This document shows, piece by piece, positions 18,708 to 27,080 of a DNA stretch of 64,000 nucleotides. This DNA is from CAIWHR01 sp963724975 (GTDB lineage: Bacteria; Pseudomonadota; Gammaproteobacteria; Burkholderiales; Casimicrobiaceae): the NCBI GenBank assembly GCA_963724975.1, contig CAVRXB010000002.1, positions 124,001 through 188,000 on the forward strand. The letters run 5' to 3'. The position numbers and the translations under genes are program-made. A model generated the notes under the pieces. That model saw only the letters and a list, made by a program, of their open reading frames with translations, had not been told where the DNA came from and did no database searches. Numbering within the stretch: the first letter of the stretch is position 1; each line of letters starts with the position of its first letter.

Positions 18708-20162
18708 ATGATTTTCTGCAATCGAATCCCTGTTGCCGCTCCGCTGATGGCCGCGGTGTTCTCGATTTTCGCGACCATTGCGATGCCCGCCGGAGCGCAG
18801 GGCCGTCTCGCGAACCTGCCCGACTTCACCGAGCTTTACGAAAAGCAGGCGGCGGCCGTCGTCAGCATCGACGTGACCCAGAAGATCAAGCGCTCGCGCG
18901 GTGGGCCCGAGCTGTCGGAAGACGACCCGTTCTACGAGTTCTTCCGCCGCTTCGGACAGATCCCGCGCCGCGGTGTCCCCGAGCGCGATTTCGACCAGCA
19001 ATCGGTCGGCTCAGGATTCATCCTCACCTCGGACGGCTATCTCGTCACCAACGCGCACGTCGTCGATGGTGCGGACGAAGTCAACGTGAAGCTGTCCGAC
19101 AAGCGCGAATTCAAGGCGAAGGTGATCGGCGCCGACAAGCGCAGTGACGTCGCGCTACTGAAGATCGAGGCAAAGGATCTGCCCAAGGTGACGATCGGCG
19201 ATCCGGAGAAGCTCAAGGTTGGAGAATGGGTCGTCGCGATCGGAAAACCGTTCGGGCTCGAGAACACGATGACGGCGGGAATCGTCAGCGCCAAAGGGCG
19301 CGACCTGCCGCAGGAAAATCTCGTCCCGTACATTCAAACGGATGCGGCGGTCAATCCTGGCAATTCCGGCGGACCGCTCTTCAATCTGAAGGGCGAGGTC
19401 GTCGGCGTCAATTCGCTCATCTTTTCGCGCACCGGCGGCTACATGGGACTTTCATTCGCGATCCCGATCGACATCGCGATGAATGCCGCGAACCAGATCA
19501 AGGAAAAGGGCAAGGTCACGCGTGGCCGGATCGGCGTCCAGATCCAGGAAGTCACAAAGGAGACCGCGGAGGCCTTCGGGCTTCCGAAGACCGGTGGCGC
19601 ACTCGTCAATTCGGTCGAAAAAGGCGGGCCGGCCGAGAAGGCGGGCGTCGAGGCCGGCGACATCATCATCAAGGCGGACGGACGCGACGTCCGTTCCTCG
19701 AGCGAGCTGCCGCGAATTATCACGGCGATCAAGCCAGGGGCAAAAGTGACGTTGACGGTCTGGCGAAAAGGCGCGCAGCGCGAATTCACGGTCGTGGTCG
19801 CCGAGCTCAAGGACGACCAGGTCGCGGCGCCCACCCGCCGCGGCGGACCGACGCCGAAGGACAAGGCGAAGCCGAATCGCCTCGGCCTCGCGCTGAGCGA
19901 CCTTACCGAGGAGCAAAAGAAGGAGCTCGATATCAAATCGGGCGTGCTGATCGAGGATGTCACCGGTTCGGTTCGCGGCAACGTCCAGCCCGGCGACGTG
20001 ATCCTGGCGCTTGTAAACCGTGGTCAAACCACCGAGGCGAAGAGCGCGGAGCAAGTGAACGGACTGCTTGCGAAGTTGGACAAGGGAGCATCGGTCACTT
20101 TCCGGTTGAAGCGCGGCGAGCAGGAGTTTTTCTCGACGCTGAAGATCAATAACGGTGAGTAG
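18708..20162 (+). CDS. degP: Periplasmic serine protease DegP/MucD (Do family)
   Basis: An HtrA-family protease/chaperone of the periplasm that degrades misfolded envelope proteins. The 484 residues show a signal peptide (cleavage near PAGAQ-G), a trypsin-like domain with the triad His117 (TNAHVVD), Asp147 (RSDVALLK) and Ser220 (GNSGGPL), and two PDZ domains (about 280-370 and 390-480). A Shine-Dalgarno GGAGGT precedes the ATG. Its place after rpoE-rseA-rseB matches mucD of Pseudomonas and its betaproteobacterial counterparts, so it is both a likely target and a moderator of the sigma-E response. Confidence 0.94.
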   Translation: MIFCNRIPVAAPLMAAVFSIFATIAMPAGAQGRLANLPDFTELYEKQAAAVVSIDVTQKIKRSRGGPELSEDDPFYEFFRRFGQIPRRGVPERDFDQQSVGSGFILTSDGYLVTNAHVVDGADEVNVKLSDKREFKAKVIGADKRSDVALLKIEAKDLPKVTIGDPEKLKVGEWVVAIGKPFGLENTMTAGIVSAKGRDLPQENLVPYIQTDAAVNPGNSGGPLFNLKGEVVGVNSLIFSRTGGYMGLSFAIPIDIAMNAANQIKEKGKVTRGRIGVQIQEVTKETAEAFGLPKTGGALVNSVEKGGPAEKAGVEAGDIIIKADGRDVRSSSELPRIITAIKPGAKVTLTVWRKGAQREFTVVVAELKDDQVAAPTRRGGPTPKDKAKPNRLGLALSDLTEEQKKELDIKSGVLIEDVTGSVRGNVQPGDVILALVNRGQTTEAKSAEQVNGLLAKLDKGASVTFRLKRGEQEFFSTLKINNGE

Positions 20163-20164
20163 CG

Positions 20165-20543
20165 GCGCGAGCGGCGAGCCGGGGCCCCGGGCGCGAAGCG
20201 CCAAGGGGCAGCGAGCAAACGCGAGTCGACGCATGAGGCCGACCCACGCCGCGTCACGATTCACCGCGACGGTGCGGAGGCCGAGGCGCGAGCGGCGAGC
20301 CGGGGCCCCGGGCGCGAAGCGCCAAGGGGCAGCGAGCAAACGCGAGTCGACGCATGAGGCCGACCCACGCGGCGTCACGATTCACCGCGACGGTGCGGAG
20401 GCCGAGGCGCGAGCGGCGAGCCGGGGCCCCGGGCGCGAAGCGCCAAGGGGCAGCGAGCAAACGCGAGTCGACGCATGAGGCCGACCCACGCGGCGTCACG
20501 ATTCACCGCGACGGTGCGGAGGCCGAGGCGCGAGCGGCGAGCC
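20165..20543. repeat. Tandem 121-bp direct repeat, three full copies and a partial fourth
   Basis: Copies begin at 20165, 20286, 20407 and 20528 with an exact 121-base period. The full copies are nearly identical; I see one substitution in copy 1 (about 20250). The fourth copy stops after 15-16 bases. Each unit contains a fold-back GCCCC-GG-GCGC-GAA-GCGC-CAA-GGGGC and an ATG. Because 121 is not a multiple of three, successive copies are read in different frames, yet long open frames run through them; these are treated as low-complexity artefacts. The block starts 3 bases after the degP stop and ends at the start codon of the glutaredoxin-like gene. Confidence 0.95.
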
Positions 20544-20545
20544 CG

Positions 20546-20800
20546 TTGAAGCTAACGTTGCTCGCGCGCGCGTATTGCCACCTCTGCGAGGAGATGCTCG
20601 CCGCTGTTCAGCCGATTGCGCACGCGCATGGCGCGACGGTCGAAGTCATCGACGTCGACACGTATGCAAACGCCGCTCTTGAAGCGGAGTGGGGTGACCG
20701 AGTGCCGGCGTTATTTGCCGGCGCGCCGGGCATCGGCTCACTCCTTTGCCATTACCACCTCGACGCGGCGCGCGTCACGCGGGCGCTGACGGGGACCTGA
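20546..20800 (+). CDS. Glutaredoxin-like protein (DUF836 family)
   Basis: A small thioredoxin-fold protein of 84 residues. LKLTLLARAYCHLCEEML at the N terminus carries the CxxC redox motif (YCHLCEE), and the rest (VEVIDVDTYANAALEAEWG ... VPALFAG) fits the glutaredoxin-like family often found just upstream of lepA in Betaproteobacteria. The TTG at 20546 gives the family's normal start; the frame is open further upstream only through the 121-bp repeats. It may have lost its native upstream region to repeat expansion, since the last repeat fragment ends two bases before the start. Confidence 0.78.
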   Translation: MKLTLLARAYCHLCEEMLAAVQPIAHAHGATVEVIDVDTYANAALEAEWGDRVPALFAGAPGIGSLLCHYHLDAARVTRALTGT

Positions 20801-20826
20801 GGGTCGCGTGGCGGACAGAAATCCGC

Positions 20827-20832
20827 TATAAT
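20827..20832 (+). promoter_or_regulatory. Consensus -10 box upstream of lepA
   Basis: A perfect TATAAT occurs in the short gap between the glutaredoxin-like gene and lepA. The -35 position (about 20804) is poor (TCGCGT). A transcript starting near 20839 would run straight into the stem-loop at 20856-20874 before reaching lepA. Confidence 0.5.
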
Positions 20833-20855
20833 TCAACGCCTTTGCAGCGGCAATG

Positions 20856-20883
20856 GGGCACTGGACCGGTGCCCTTTTGTTTT
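20856..20883 (+). terminator. Stem-loop with T-run in the lepA leader
   Basis: GGGCAC (20856-20861) pairs with GTGCCC (20869-20874) around a 7-base loop and is followed by TTTTGTTTT. It has the form of an intrinsic terminator. It lies after the -10 box and 20 bases before the lepA start, so it could end upstream transcription or act as an attenuator of lepA. Confidence 0.55.
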
Positions 20884-20902
20884 GGCGAGCCGCCGACTGG
20901 CA

Positions 20903-22702
20903 GTGAACTTGGACACAATCCGCAACTTTTCGATCATCGCGCACATCGACCACGGCAAGTCGACGCTGGCGGATCGCTTCATCCAGCGTTGCGGCGGCTT
21001 GGCCGATCGCGAAATGGAGGCGCAGGTCCTGGACACGATGGACCTCGAGCGCGAGCGCGGGATCACGATCAAAGCACAAACGGCGGCGCTCCTGTATACG
21101 GCGCGCGACGGACGCGAGTATCACCTCAACCTGATCGATACCCCTGGGCACGTTGACTTCGCGTACGAGGTATCGCGCTCGCTCGCCGCGTGCGAGGGTG
21201 CGCTGCTCGTCGTCGATGCGTCGCAGGGGGTGGAGGCGCAAACGGTCGCCAATTGCTACACGGCAACCGAGCAGGGCGTGACCGTCGTCCCGGTGCTGAA
21301 CAAGATCGACCTTCCCTCGGCGGAGCCTGATCGCGTGATCGCCGAAATCGAAGACATCATCGGCATCCCCGCGCACGATGCGGTTCGTTGCAGCGCGAAG
21401 ACCGGCGAGGGCGTCGACGACGTGCTGGAAGCCGTCATCTCACGAATCCCGCCGCCGAAGGGAGATCCGGAGGCGCCGCTTTCCGCACTCATCATCGACT
21501 CGTGGTTCGACAACTATGTCGGCGTCGTGATGCTGGTGCGCGTGATGGACGGCGCACTCAAGGCGAAGGACAAGATCCTTCTGATGGCAACCGGCGCCAC
21601 CTACGGGTGCGAGCAGGTCGGCGTGTTTACGCCCAAGGCCGTCGCCCGCCCATCGCTGTCGGCCGGCGAAGTCGGTTTCATCATCGCCGGCATCAAGGAA
21701 ATCCACGCCGCGAAAGTCGGCGATACCGTCACCCTGACGGCTCGGCCTGCCGCCGGGCCGCTCCCGGGTTTTAAGGACGTGAAACCGCAGGTGTTCGCCG
21801 GCCTCTATCCGGTCGAGTCGAACCAGTACGAAGCGCTGCGCGATGCACTCGACAAGCTGAAGCTGAACGACGCATCGCTGCATTACGAGCCGGAAGTGTC
21901 GCAGGCGCTGGGCTTCGGGTTCCGCTGCGGGTTCCTCGGTCTCCTGCACATGGACATCGTGCAGGAGCGCCTCGAGCGCGAATACGACATGGACCTCATC
22001 ACCACCGCGCCGACGGTGATCTATCAGATCCTGCTCCGCGACGGGACGGTGATCGAGATCGAGAATCCATCGAAGCTCCCCGATTTATCGAAGGTCGAGG
22101 AAATCCGCGAGCCGATCATCACGACGACGATTCTAATGCCGCAGGAATATGTCGGCCCGGTGCTGACGCTGTGCACCGAGAAGCGCGGCGTGCAGAAGAA
22201 TATGCAATACCTCGGCCGCCAGGTGATGCTGACCTACGAGCTACCGCTGGCGGAAGTCGTGATGGATTTCTTCGACAAGCTCAAATCCGTGTCGCGCGGG
22301 TATGCATCCATGGATTACGAATTCCTCGAGTTCCGCGCCGCCGATGTCGTCAAGCTGGATCTCCTCATCAACGGCGAGCGTGTTGATGCATTGTCGGTGA
22401 TGGTGCACCGGTCGGTGTCGATCTATCGCGGCCGCGAGGTCGCTGCCAAGATGCGCAAGCTGATTCCGCGGCAGATGTTCGATGTCGCCGTGCAGGCATC
22501 GATCGGCGCCCAGATCATTGCCCGCGAATCGATCAAGGCGATGCGAAAGAACGTGCTCGCCAAGTGCTACGGCGGCGACATCACGCGGAAGAAGAAGCTC
22601 CTCGAGAAGCAGAAAGCCGGAAAGAAGCGCATGAAGGCCGTCGGCAGCGTCGAGATTCCGCAGGAGGCCTTTCTTGCGATCCTGCGCGTCGGTGAGAAGT
22701 GA
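20903..22702 (+). CDS. lepA: Elongation factor 4 (LepA)
   Basis: A ribosome-associated translational GTPase. G-domain motifs are visible: AHIDHGKST (residues 13-21), DTPGH, and NKID. Domains II, III, V and the LepA-specific C-terminal domain follow (GFRCGFLGLLHMDIVQERLE; end segment KKKLLEKQKAGKKRMKAVG). Starting at GTG 20903 gives 599 residues, the usual length, with the conserved start just before IRNFSIIAHIDHG; an in-frame TTG at 20882 would overlap the T-run of the leader hairpin. LepB follows 35 bases downstream, the standard pair. Confidence 0.95.
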   Translation: MNLDTIRNFSIIAHIDHGKSTLADRFIQRCGGLADREMEAQVLDTMDLERERGITIKAQTAALLYTARDGREYHLNLIDTPGHVDFAYEVSRSLAACEGALLVVDASQGVEAQTVANCYTATEQGVTVVPVLNKIDLPSAEPDRVIAEIEDIIGIPAHDAVRCSAKTGEGVDDVLEAVISRIPPPKGDPEAPLSALIIDSWFDNYVGVVMLVRVMDGALKAKDKILLMATGATYGCEQVGVFTPKAVARPSLSAGEVGFIIAGIKEIHAAKVGDTVTLTARPAAGPLPGFKDVKPQVFAGLYPVESNQYEALRDALDKLKLNDASLHYEPEVSQALGFGFRCGFLGLLHMDIVQERLEREYDMDLITTAPTVIYQILLRDGTVIEIENPSKLPDLSKVEEIREPIITTTILMPQEYVGPVLTLCTEKRGVQKNMQYLGRQVMLTYELPLAEVVMDFFDKLKSVSRGYASMDYEFLEFRAADVVKLDLLINGERVDALSVMVHRSVSIYRGREVAAKMRKLIPRQMFDVAVQASIGAQIIARESIKAMRKNVLAKCYGGDITRKKKLLEKQKAGKKRMKAVGSVEIPQEAFLAILRVGEK

Positions 22703-22737
22703 AATCCACTGCCATTTCCTGACGAGTCACGACAATA

Positions 22738-23571
22738 ATGAATTTTGCTCTGATCCTGTTCCTTGCGACGCTGCTGACCGGCGCGATCGCGCTTGCCGAC
22801 AAGCTCGTCTTCGCCAAGCGCCGCGCAGCCGGCGCTCCCGAGCCATGGTGGATCGAATATCCGAAGAGCTTCTTTCCGGTGCTGCTGATCGTGTTCGCTC
22901 TGCGCTCCTTCGTCGCGGAGCCGTTCAAGATTCCATCCTCCTCCATGCGGCCAACTCTCGAGGTCGGCGATTTCATTCTCGTCAACAAGTTCGTCTACGG
23001 CATCCGGCTACCGATCGTCGAGCAAAAGATCATTGCGCTCGACGACCCGAAGCGAGGCGACGTCGTGGTCTTCCGCTACCCGCTGAACCCGTCCCAGGAT
23101 TTCATCAAGCGCGTCGTCGGCGTCGCCGGCGATACCGTTGCCTACAAGGACAAGCGGCTCACCGTGAACGGGGTGCCGTGGCCGGTCAAGTCGGATGGCG
23201 TCTACGGCTATCCCGAGGGACTGCGCTACGAATCGCTTGCGCGCGGTGCCGAGACGGTGGCAACCGGCAATGGGCCGAAGGAGCACGAAATCGCCGTTGA
23301 CCCGGCGATGCCCGCGGTCAGCCCCGGGGCGGTGCGGCCGTTCGCCGGCAAGGAGAACTGCGATTACAATCCGGACGGCAGCGGCTTCGTCTGCAAGGTC
23401 CCGCCGGGTCACTATTTCATGATGGGTGACAATCGGGACCGCAGCGACGACAGCCGGTATTGGGGATTCGTTCCCGACGATCACATTCGGGGCCGGGCGT
23501 TCTTCATCTGGTTCAACTGGGACGACATCACGAGTTTCTCGTGGAAGCGGATCGGCAACGGTATTCGCTGA
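22738..23571 (+). CDS. lepB: Signal peptidase I
   Basis: The inner-membrane endopeptidase that removes signal peptides from Sec and Tat substrates. The 277 residues have two N-terminal membrane segments (about 3-22 and 45-60), the nucleophile Ser69 in IPSSSMRPTL, the general-base Lys124 in DFIKRVVG, and the conserved block GDNRDRSDDSRYWG. A loop of about 40 residues (around 145-195) before the last conserved region is typical of proteobacterial enzymes. The ATG at 22738 follows lepA directly, and DUF4845 and rnc come next. Confidence 0.96.
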   Translation: MNFALILFLATLLTGAIALADKLVFAKRRAAGAPEPWWIEYPKSFFPVLLIVFALRSFVAEPFKIPSSSMRPTLEVGDFILVNKFVYGIRLPIVEQKIIALDDPKRGDVVVFRYPLNPSQDFIKRVVGVAGDTVAYKDKRLTVNGVPWPVKSDGVYGYPEGLRYESLARGAETVATGNGPKEHEIAVDPAMPAVSPGAVRPFAGKENCDYNPDGSGFVCKVPPGHYFMMGDNRDRSDDSRYWGFVPDDHIRGRAFFIWFNWDDITSFSWKRIGNGIR

Positions 23572-23593
23572 GCCGTAAAAAAGGGGAGGGGCG

Positions 23594-23956
23594 ATGAACG
23601 AGCGCCTGCGGCAACATGGATTGACGATCATCGGCTTCCTGATGGTGGCAGCCGTCGTCGCCATTTTTGTAGTGGTCGGCGCTCGCATGGTGCCGGCCTA
23701 TATCGAGTATTACTCGGTACAGAAGTCGATCGAAAAATCGTTGAACGATGTGCGCGACCCTTCCGCGGTGGCCGACGTGAGGAGAACGTTCGACAGGTAT
23801 CTTGCAACCGACTACATCCAGTCGGTGCGCGCCTCCGATCTCGAATTCACGAAGGAGGGCACCCAGACGACGGCCAGCGTGGCCTGGACGCGGATATTGC
23901 CGCTCGCCGGCAATGTGAGCCTCTATCTCGAGTTCGAGGCGAAAGCCACGCGCTGA
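23594..23956 (+). CDS. DUF4845 membrane-anchored protein
   Basis: A 120-residue protein with one N-terminal membrane helix (about residues 9-32) and a small exported domain. It matches the DUF4845 type that commonly lies between lepB and rnc in Beta- and Gammaproteobacteria. The ATG at 23594 is preceded by a strong GGGGAGGGG. Function is unknown; gene order suggests co-transcription with lepB and rnc. Confidence 0.85.
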   Translation: MNERLRQHGLTIIGFLMVAAVVAIFVVVGARMVPAYIEYYSVQKSIEKSLNDVRDPSAVADVRRTFDRYLATDYIQSVRASDLEFTKEGTQTTASVAWTRILPLAGNVSLYLEFEAKATR

Positions 23957-23981
23957 CGACGGCGAGGGTTCCGGCTGGAGG

Positions 23982-24671
23982 ATGACGACCGACGCGCTCC
24001 GTGACCGGCTCGGCTACGCCTTCCGCCGCCCGGAACTCCTGAAACAGGCGCTCACGCACCGCAGCTTTGGCGCGGACAACAACGAGCGCCTCGAGTTCGT
24101 CGGCGACGCCGTGCTGAACTGCGCGATCGCGGCCATTCTCTACCAGCGGTTCCCGGACATACCGGAGGGCGAGCTTTCGCGCGTGCGCGCGAGTCTCGTC
24201 AACGGCGAAACACTGGCGCGCCTCGGCGCTTTGCTCGACCTCGGCAGCGCTATCCGGCTCGGCGAAGGCGAGCAGCGGAGCGGGGGTGCCGCGCGCCCAT
24301 CGATTCTCGCCGACACGCTCGAAGCACTGTTCGGCGCGATATTTCTCGATGCCGGGTTCGACGTCGCGTGCGGCGTTGTCGAGTCGGTCTACGCGACGGA
24401 TCTCGCCAAGCTTGATCCGGCGGCGCTGTCGAAGGACCCGAAGACCCGCCTCCAGGAATGGCTGCAGGCACGCAAGATCGCGGTGCCCGAATACAGCGTC
24501 ACCGCGGTAACCGGCGAAGCACACGCCCAGACGTTTACCGTCGAGTGCAGGATCCCTGCTCTCGGGATTGCGGCCATCGGCACGGGAACAAGCAGACGGG
24601 CAGCGGAGCAGGCTGCCGCCAGCCGCAGCGTACTCGAAGGCAATCGCCGGGGCAAAAGCCGCGACGCATGA
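23982..24671 (+). CDS. rnc: Ribonuclease III
   Basis: A double-strand-specific endoribonuclease that processes rRNA precursors and regulatory duplexes. The 229-residue protein carries the signature ERLEFVGDAVL with catalytic Glu38 and Asp42, the second acidic cluster DTLEALFGAIFLD, and a C-terminal double-stranded RNA-binding domain (about 155-225). The stop overlaps the era start (ATGA), indicating translational coupling. Confidence 0.96.
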   Translation: MTTDALRDRLGYAFRRPELLKQALTHRSFGADNNERLEFVGDAVLNCAIAAILYQRFPDIPEGELSRVRASLVNGETLARLGALLDLGSAIRLGEGEQRSGGAARPSILADTLEALFGAIFLDAGFDVACGVVESVYATDLAKLDPAALSKDPKTRLQEWLQARKIAVPEYSVTAVTGEAHAQTFTVECRIPALGIAAIGTGTSRRAAEQAAASRSVLEGNRRGKSRDA

Positions 24672-25567
24672 CTGACAGAGCGCCTGATGCGGGTTTTCGC
24701 TGCGGCCACGTCGCCATCGTCGGGCGCCCGAATGTCGGCAAGTCGACGCTGCTCAATCGGCTGGTGGGCGAGAAGGTGAGCATCACGTCGAAGAAGGCGC
24801 AAACGACGCGCCATCGCGTCACCGGCATCCGCACGACGGCGGAGGCACAATTCATATTCGTCGACACGCCGGGATTCCAGACCCGTCATCGTTCGCGTCT
24901 CAACGAGCGGATGAATCGCGCGGTCACGCAAAGTCTCGCCGACGTCGATGCCGTCGTGCTCGTGATCGAAGCGGGACGCACCGTTGCGGCCGATCACGCC
25001 GTCATCGCCTTGTTGCCGCCCAGTGCCGGCGTCGTGGTCGCACTGAACAAGGTCGACCGGTTGCGCGAAAAGGATGTTCTGTTGCCCCAGATCGCTGAAC
25101 TCGCGAGCATCCGCGATTTTTCCGCCATCGTGCCGATCAGCGCCGCAACCGGTCTTGACATCGATCCGCTACGGGCGGAAATCCAGAAACTGTTGCCGCC
25201 ATCGCCGCCACTTTTCGGCGCCGACGAGATCACCGACCGCGACGAGCGATTCCTGGCGGCGGAGTTGGTCCGCGAAAAGATCTTTCGCCTGCTCGGCGAC
25301 GAAGTGCCGTATGCGACGACCGTGGTCGTCGAAGGATTCAAGCTCGAGGGCGATCTGCGCCGCATTCAGGCCACCGTCTACGTCGAACGGGACAACCAGC
25401 GCGGCATTCTGATCGGCGCCGGGGGTGACAAGATGAAGGAGATCGCCGCCAGCGCGCGTACCGACATGGAGCGGCTGTTTGGAGGAAAAGTCTTTCTGGA
25501 GGTTTGGGTACGCGTGAAGAAGGGCTGGGCTGACAGCGAGGCGTCGTTGAAGCGCCTCGGCTATTGA
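24668..25567 (+). CDS. era: GTPase Era
   Basis: Era is a GTPase that binds 16S rRNA and helps 30S subunit maturation. The 299 residues show G1 GRPNVGKST (19-27), G3 DTPGF, G4 NKVD, and a C-terminal KH domain (from about 205, including GILIGAGGDKMKEI and VWVRVKKGWADSE). The ATG at 24668 overlaps the rnc stop. RecO follows after 12 bases. Confidence 0.96.
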   Translation: MTDRAPDAGFRCGHVAIVGRPNVGKSTLLNRLVGEKVSITSKKAQTTRHRVTGIRTTAEAQFIFVDTPGFQTRHRSRLNERMNRAVTQSLADVDAVVLVIEAGRTVAADHAVIALLPPSAGVVVALNKVDRLREKDVLLPQIAELASIRDFSAIVPISAATGLDIDPLRAEIQKLLPPSPPLFGADEITDRDERFLAAELVREKIFRLLGDEVPYATTVVVEGFKLEGDLRRIQATVYVERDNQRGILIGAGGDKMKEIAASARTDMERLFGGKVFLEVWVRVKKGWADSEASLKRLGY

Positions 25568-25579
25568 CGTGATCCGCGC

Positions 25580-26341
25580 ATGGCTCCCCGCGCCCAACCG
25601 CTTCGCCACGACGACCAGCCCGCGTTCGTACTGCACGCCTATCCATACCGCGAAACGAGCCTTATCGTCGAAGCATTCACGCTGGGCTTCGGCCGCGTCG
25701 CGCTCGTCGCGCGCGGTGCGAAGCGTCCGCGATCGGAACTGCGTGGTCTCTTGCAGGGTTTCCAGCCGCTGTTGCTTTCGTGGTTCGGTCAGCACGAATT
25801 GAAGACACTGCTGAAGGCCGAATGGCGCGGCGGCCTGCCACGTGTCGCAGGGGGCGCGCTGCTGTGCGGCTTCTATCTAAACGAGCTGCTGCTGAAGCTC
25901 CTGCCGCGCGAAGATTCCCATCCGGATGTATTTGCCGACTATGAAACAGCGCTCGGCGAGCTTGCCGCGGGCCGCGATCAGGCGACGGTGCTGCGCCGGT
26001 TCGAGGTCAGGTTGCTCGCCGCGATGGGCTATGCATTGCCGCTCCTCACCGATGCCGACACCGGCGCCCCCGTCGATCCCGCGGCCCGCTACCATTACGC
26101 GTTCGACCGCGGGCCCCAGCGAGTGTCGCCGGCACCCGGCGAGCGGCTACCCGTCGTTCGGGGAATGACGTTGCTCGCGTTGGCCGAGCAGCGTTATCCG
26201 GATGCCGCCACGGCGGCAGAAGCGAAGCGGTTGATGCGAGAGGTGCTCGATCACTATCTCGAGCAACGTGGCGTCGAAAGCCGGCGCGTCGTGCAGGACC
26301 TGCAGGCATTGGAGGACGAGTTGGGGACACCCCATGATTGA
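25580..26341 (+). CDS. recO: DNA repair protein RecO
   Basis: RecO works with RecF and RecR to load RecA on SSB-coated single-stranded DNA in gap repair. The 253-residue protein has the N-terminal OB fold (FVLHAYPYRETSLIVEAFT and GRVALVARGAKRPRSELRG) and the helical C-terminal domain with FYLNELLLKLLP and FEVRLLAAMGYAL. No zinc-cysteine cluster is visible, as in other proteobacterial RecO. Its 3' end overlaps pdxJ by 8 bases. Confidence 0.93.
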   Translation: MAPRAQPLRHDDQPAFVLHAYPYRETSLIVEAFTLGFGRVALVARGAKRPRSELRGLLQGFQPLLLSWFGQHELKTLLKAEWRGGLPRVAGGALLCGFYLNELLLKLLPREDSHPDVFADYETALGELAAGRDQATVLRRFEVRLLAAMGYALPLLTDADTGAPVDPAARYHYAFDRGPQRVSPAPGERLPVVRGMTLLALAEQRYPDAATAAEAKRLMREVLDHYLEQRGVESRRVVQDLQALEDELGTPHD

Positions 26342-27080
26342 ACTCGGCGTCAATATCGATCATGTCGCGACGATTCGCCAGGCTCGGCGCACCCACGAGC
26401 CCGATCCCGTCTGGGCCGCGGTCGAGGCGCATCTCGGCGGCGCCGACGGCATCACCGTGCATTTGCGCGAGGATCGACGGCACATCCAGGACGAGGACGT
26501 GCGCCGGTTGCGCGACCTCGTCCACATCAAGCTCAATCTCGAGATGGCTGCGACAGGCGAGATGATCGGCATCGCCTGCGCATTGAAGCCGGAGATGGCG
26601 ATGCTGGTGCCGGAGGGGCGAGAAGAGATCACCACCGAAGGCGGCCTCGACATCGTCGCGCGCGAACCTGCGCTGCGAGACGCAGTGCGGCGCCTCGCCG
26701 ACGCCGGCATCGTCACCAGCGTCTTTATCGACGCCGATCTCCGGCAGATCGAGGCGGCCGCGCGCATCGGCGCCCGCGTTTGCGAAATCCACACTGGACC
26801 CTACGCGCATGCGTTCCATATCAAGGGCCGCGACCCGCAAAGCGCGCCGGTGGTCGCCGAGCTCGGGAAGATCCGCGCGGCGGGAGACGCGATTCGTCAG
26901 GCGGGCATGCGCTTTAACGCCGGGCACGCGCTCAATTATTTCAACGTGCAGCCTGTTGCCGCGCTGCCTGGCGTGCGCGAGCTGCACATCGGACATGCGA
27001 TCGTCTCGCGCTCGGTGTTCGTCGGCTTGCGCGAGGCTGTGCGCCAGATGAAGGCGCTGATGCGCGAGGCCGCTGCGTGA
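26334..27080 (+). CDS. pdxJ: Pyridoxine 5'-phosphate synthase
   Basis: PdxJ condenses 1-deoxyxylulose 5-phosphate with 3-amino-2-oxopropyl phosphate to pyridoxine 5'-phosphate, the last ring-forming step of vitamin B6 synthesis. The 248-residue TIM barrel begins MIELGVNIDHVATIRQARR and shows DGITVHLREDRRHI, VCEIHTGPYAH and AGHALNYFN, all family hallmarks. ATG 26334 lies within the recO end. The nagZ GTG overlaps the pdxJ stop by four bases (GTGA), leaving no room for acpS, which often follows pdxJ in relatives. Confidence 0.96.
   Translation: MIELGVNIDHVATIRQARRTHEPDPVWAAVEAHLGGADGITVHLREDRRHIQDEDVRRLRDLVHIKLNLEMAATGEMIGIACALKPEMAMLVPEGREEITTEGGLDIVAREPALRDAVRRLADAGIVTSVFIDADLRQIEAAARIGARVCEIHTGPYAHAFHIKGRDPQSAPVVAELGKIRAAGDAIRQAGMRFNAGHALNYFNVQPVAALPGVRELHIGHAIVSRSVFVGLREAVRQMKALMREAAA

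Noticed and set aside
20155..20478. An open frame reading through the 121-bp repeats as a repeat protein
   Set aside because: The period is not a multiple of three, so each copy is read in a different frame, and the product is low-complexity Arg/Ala sequence.
20165..20543. CRISPR-like array
   Set aside because: The whole 121-bp unit is repeated with no variable spacers, and there are no cas genes.
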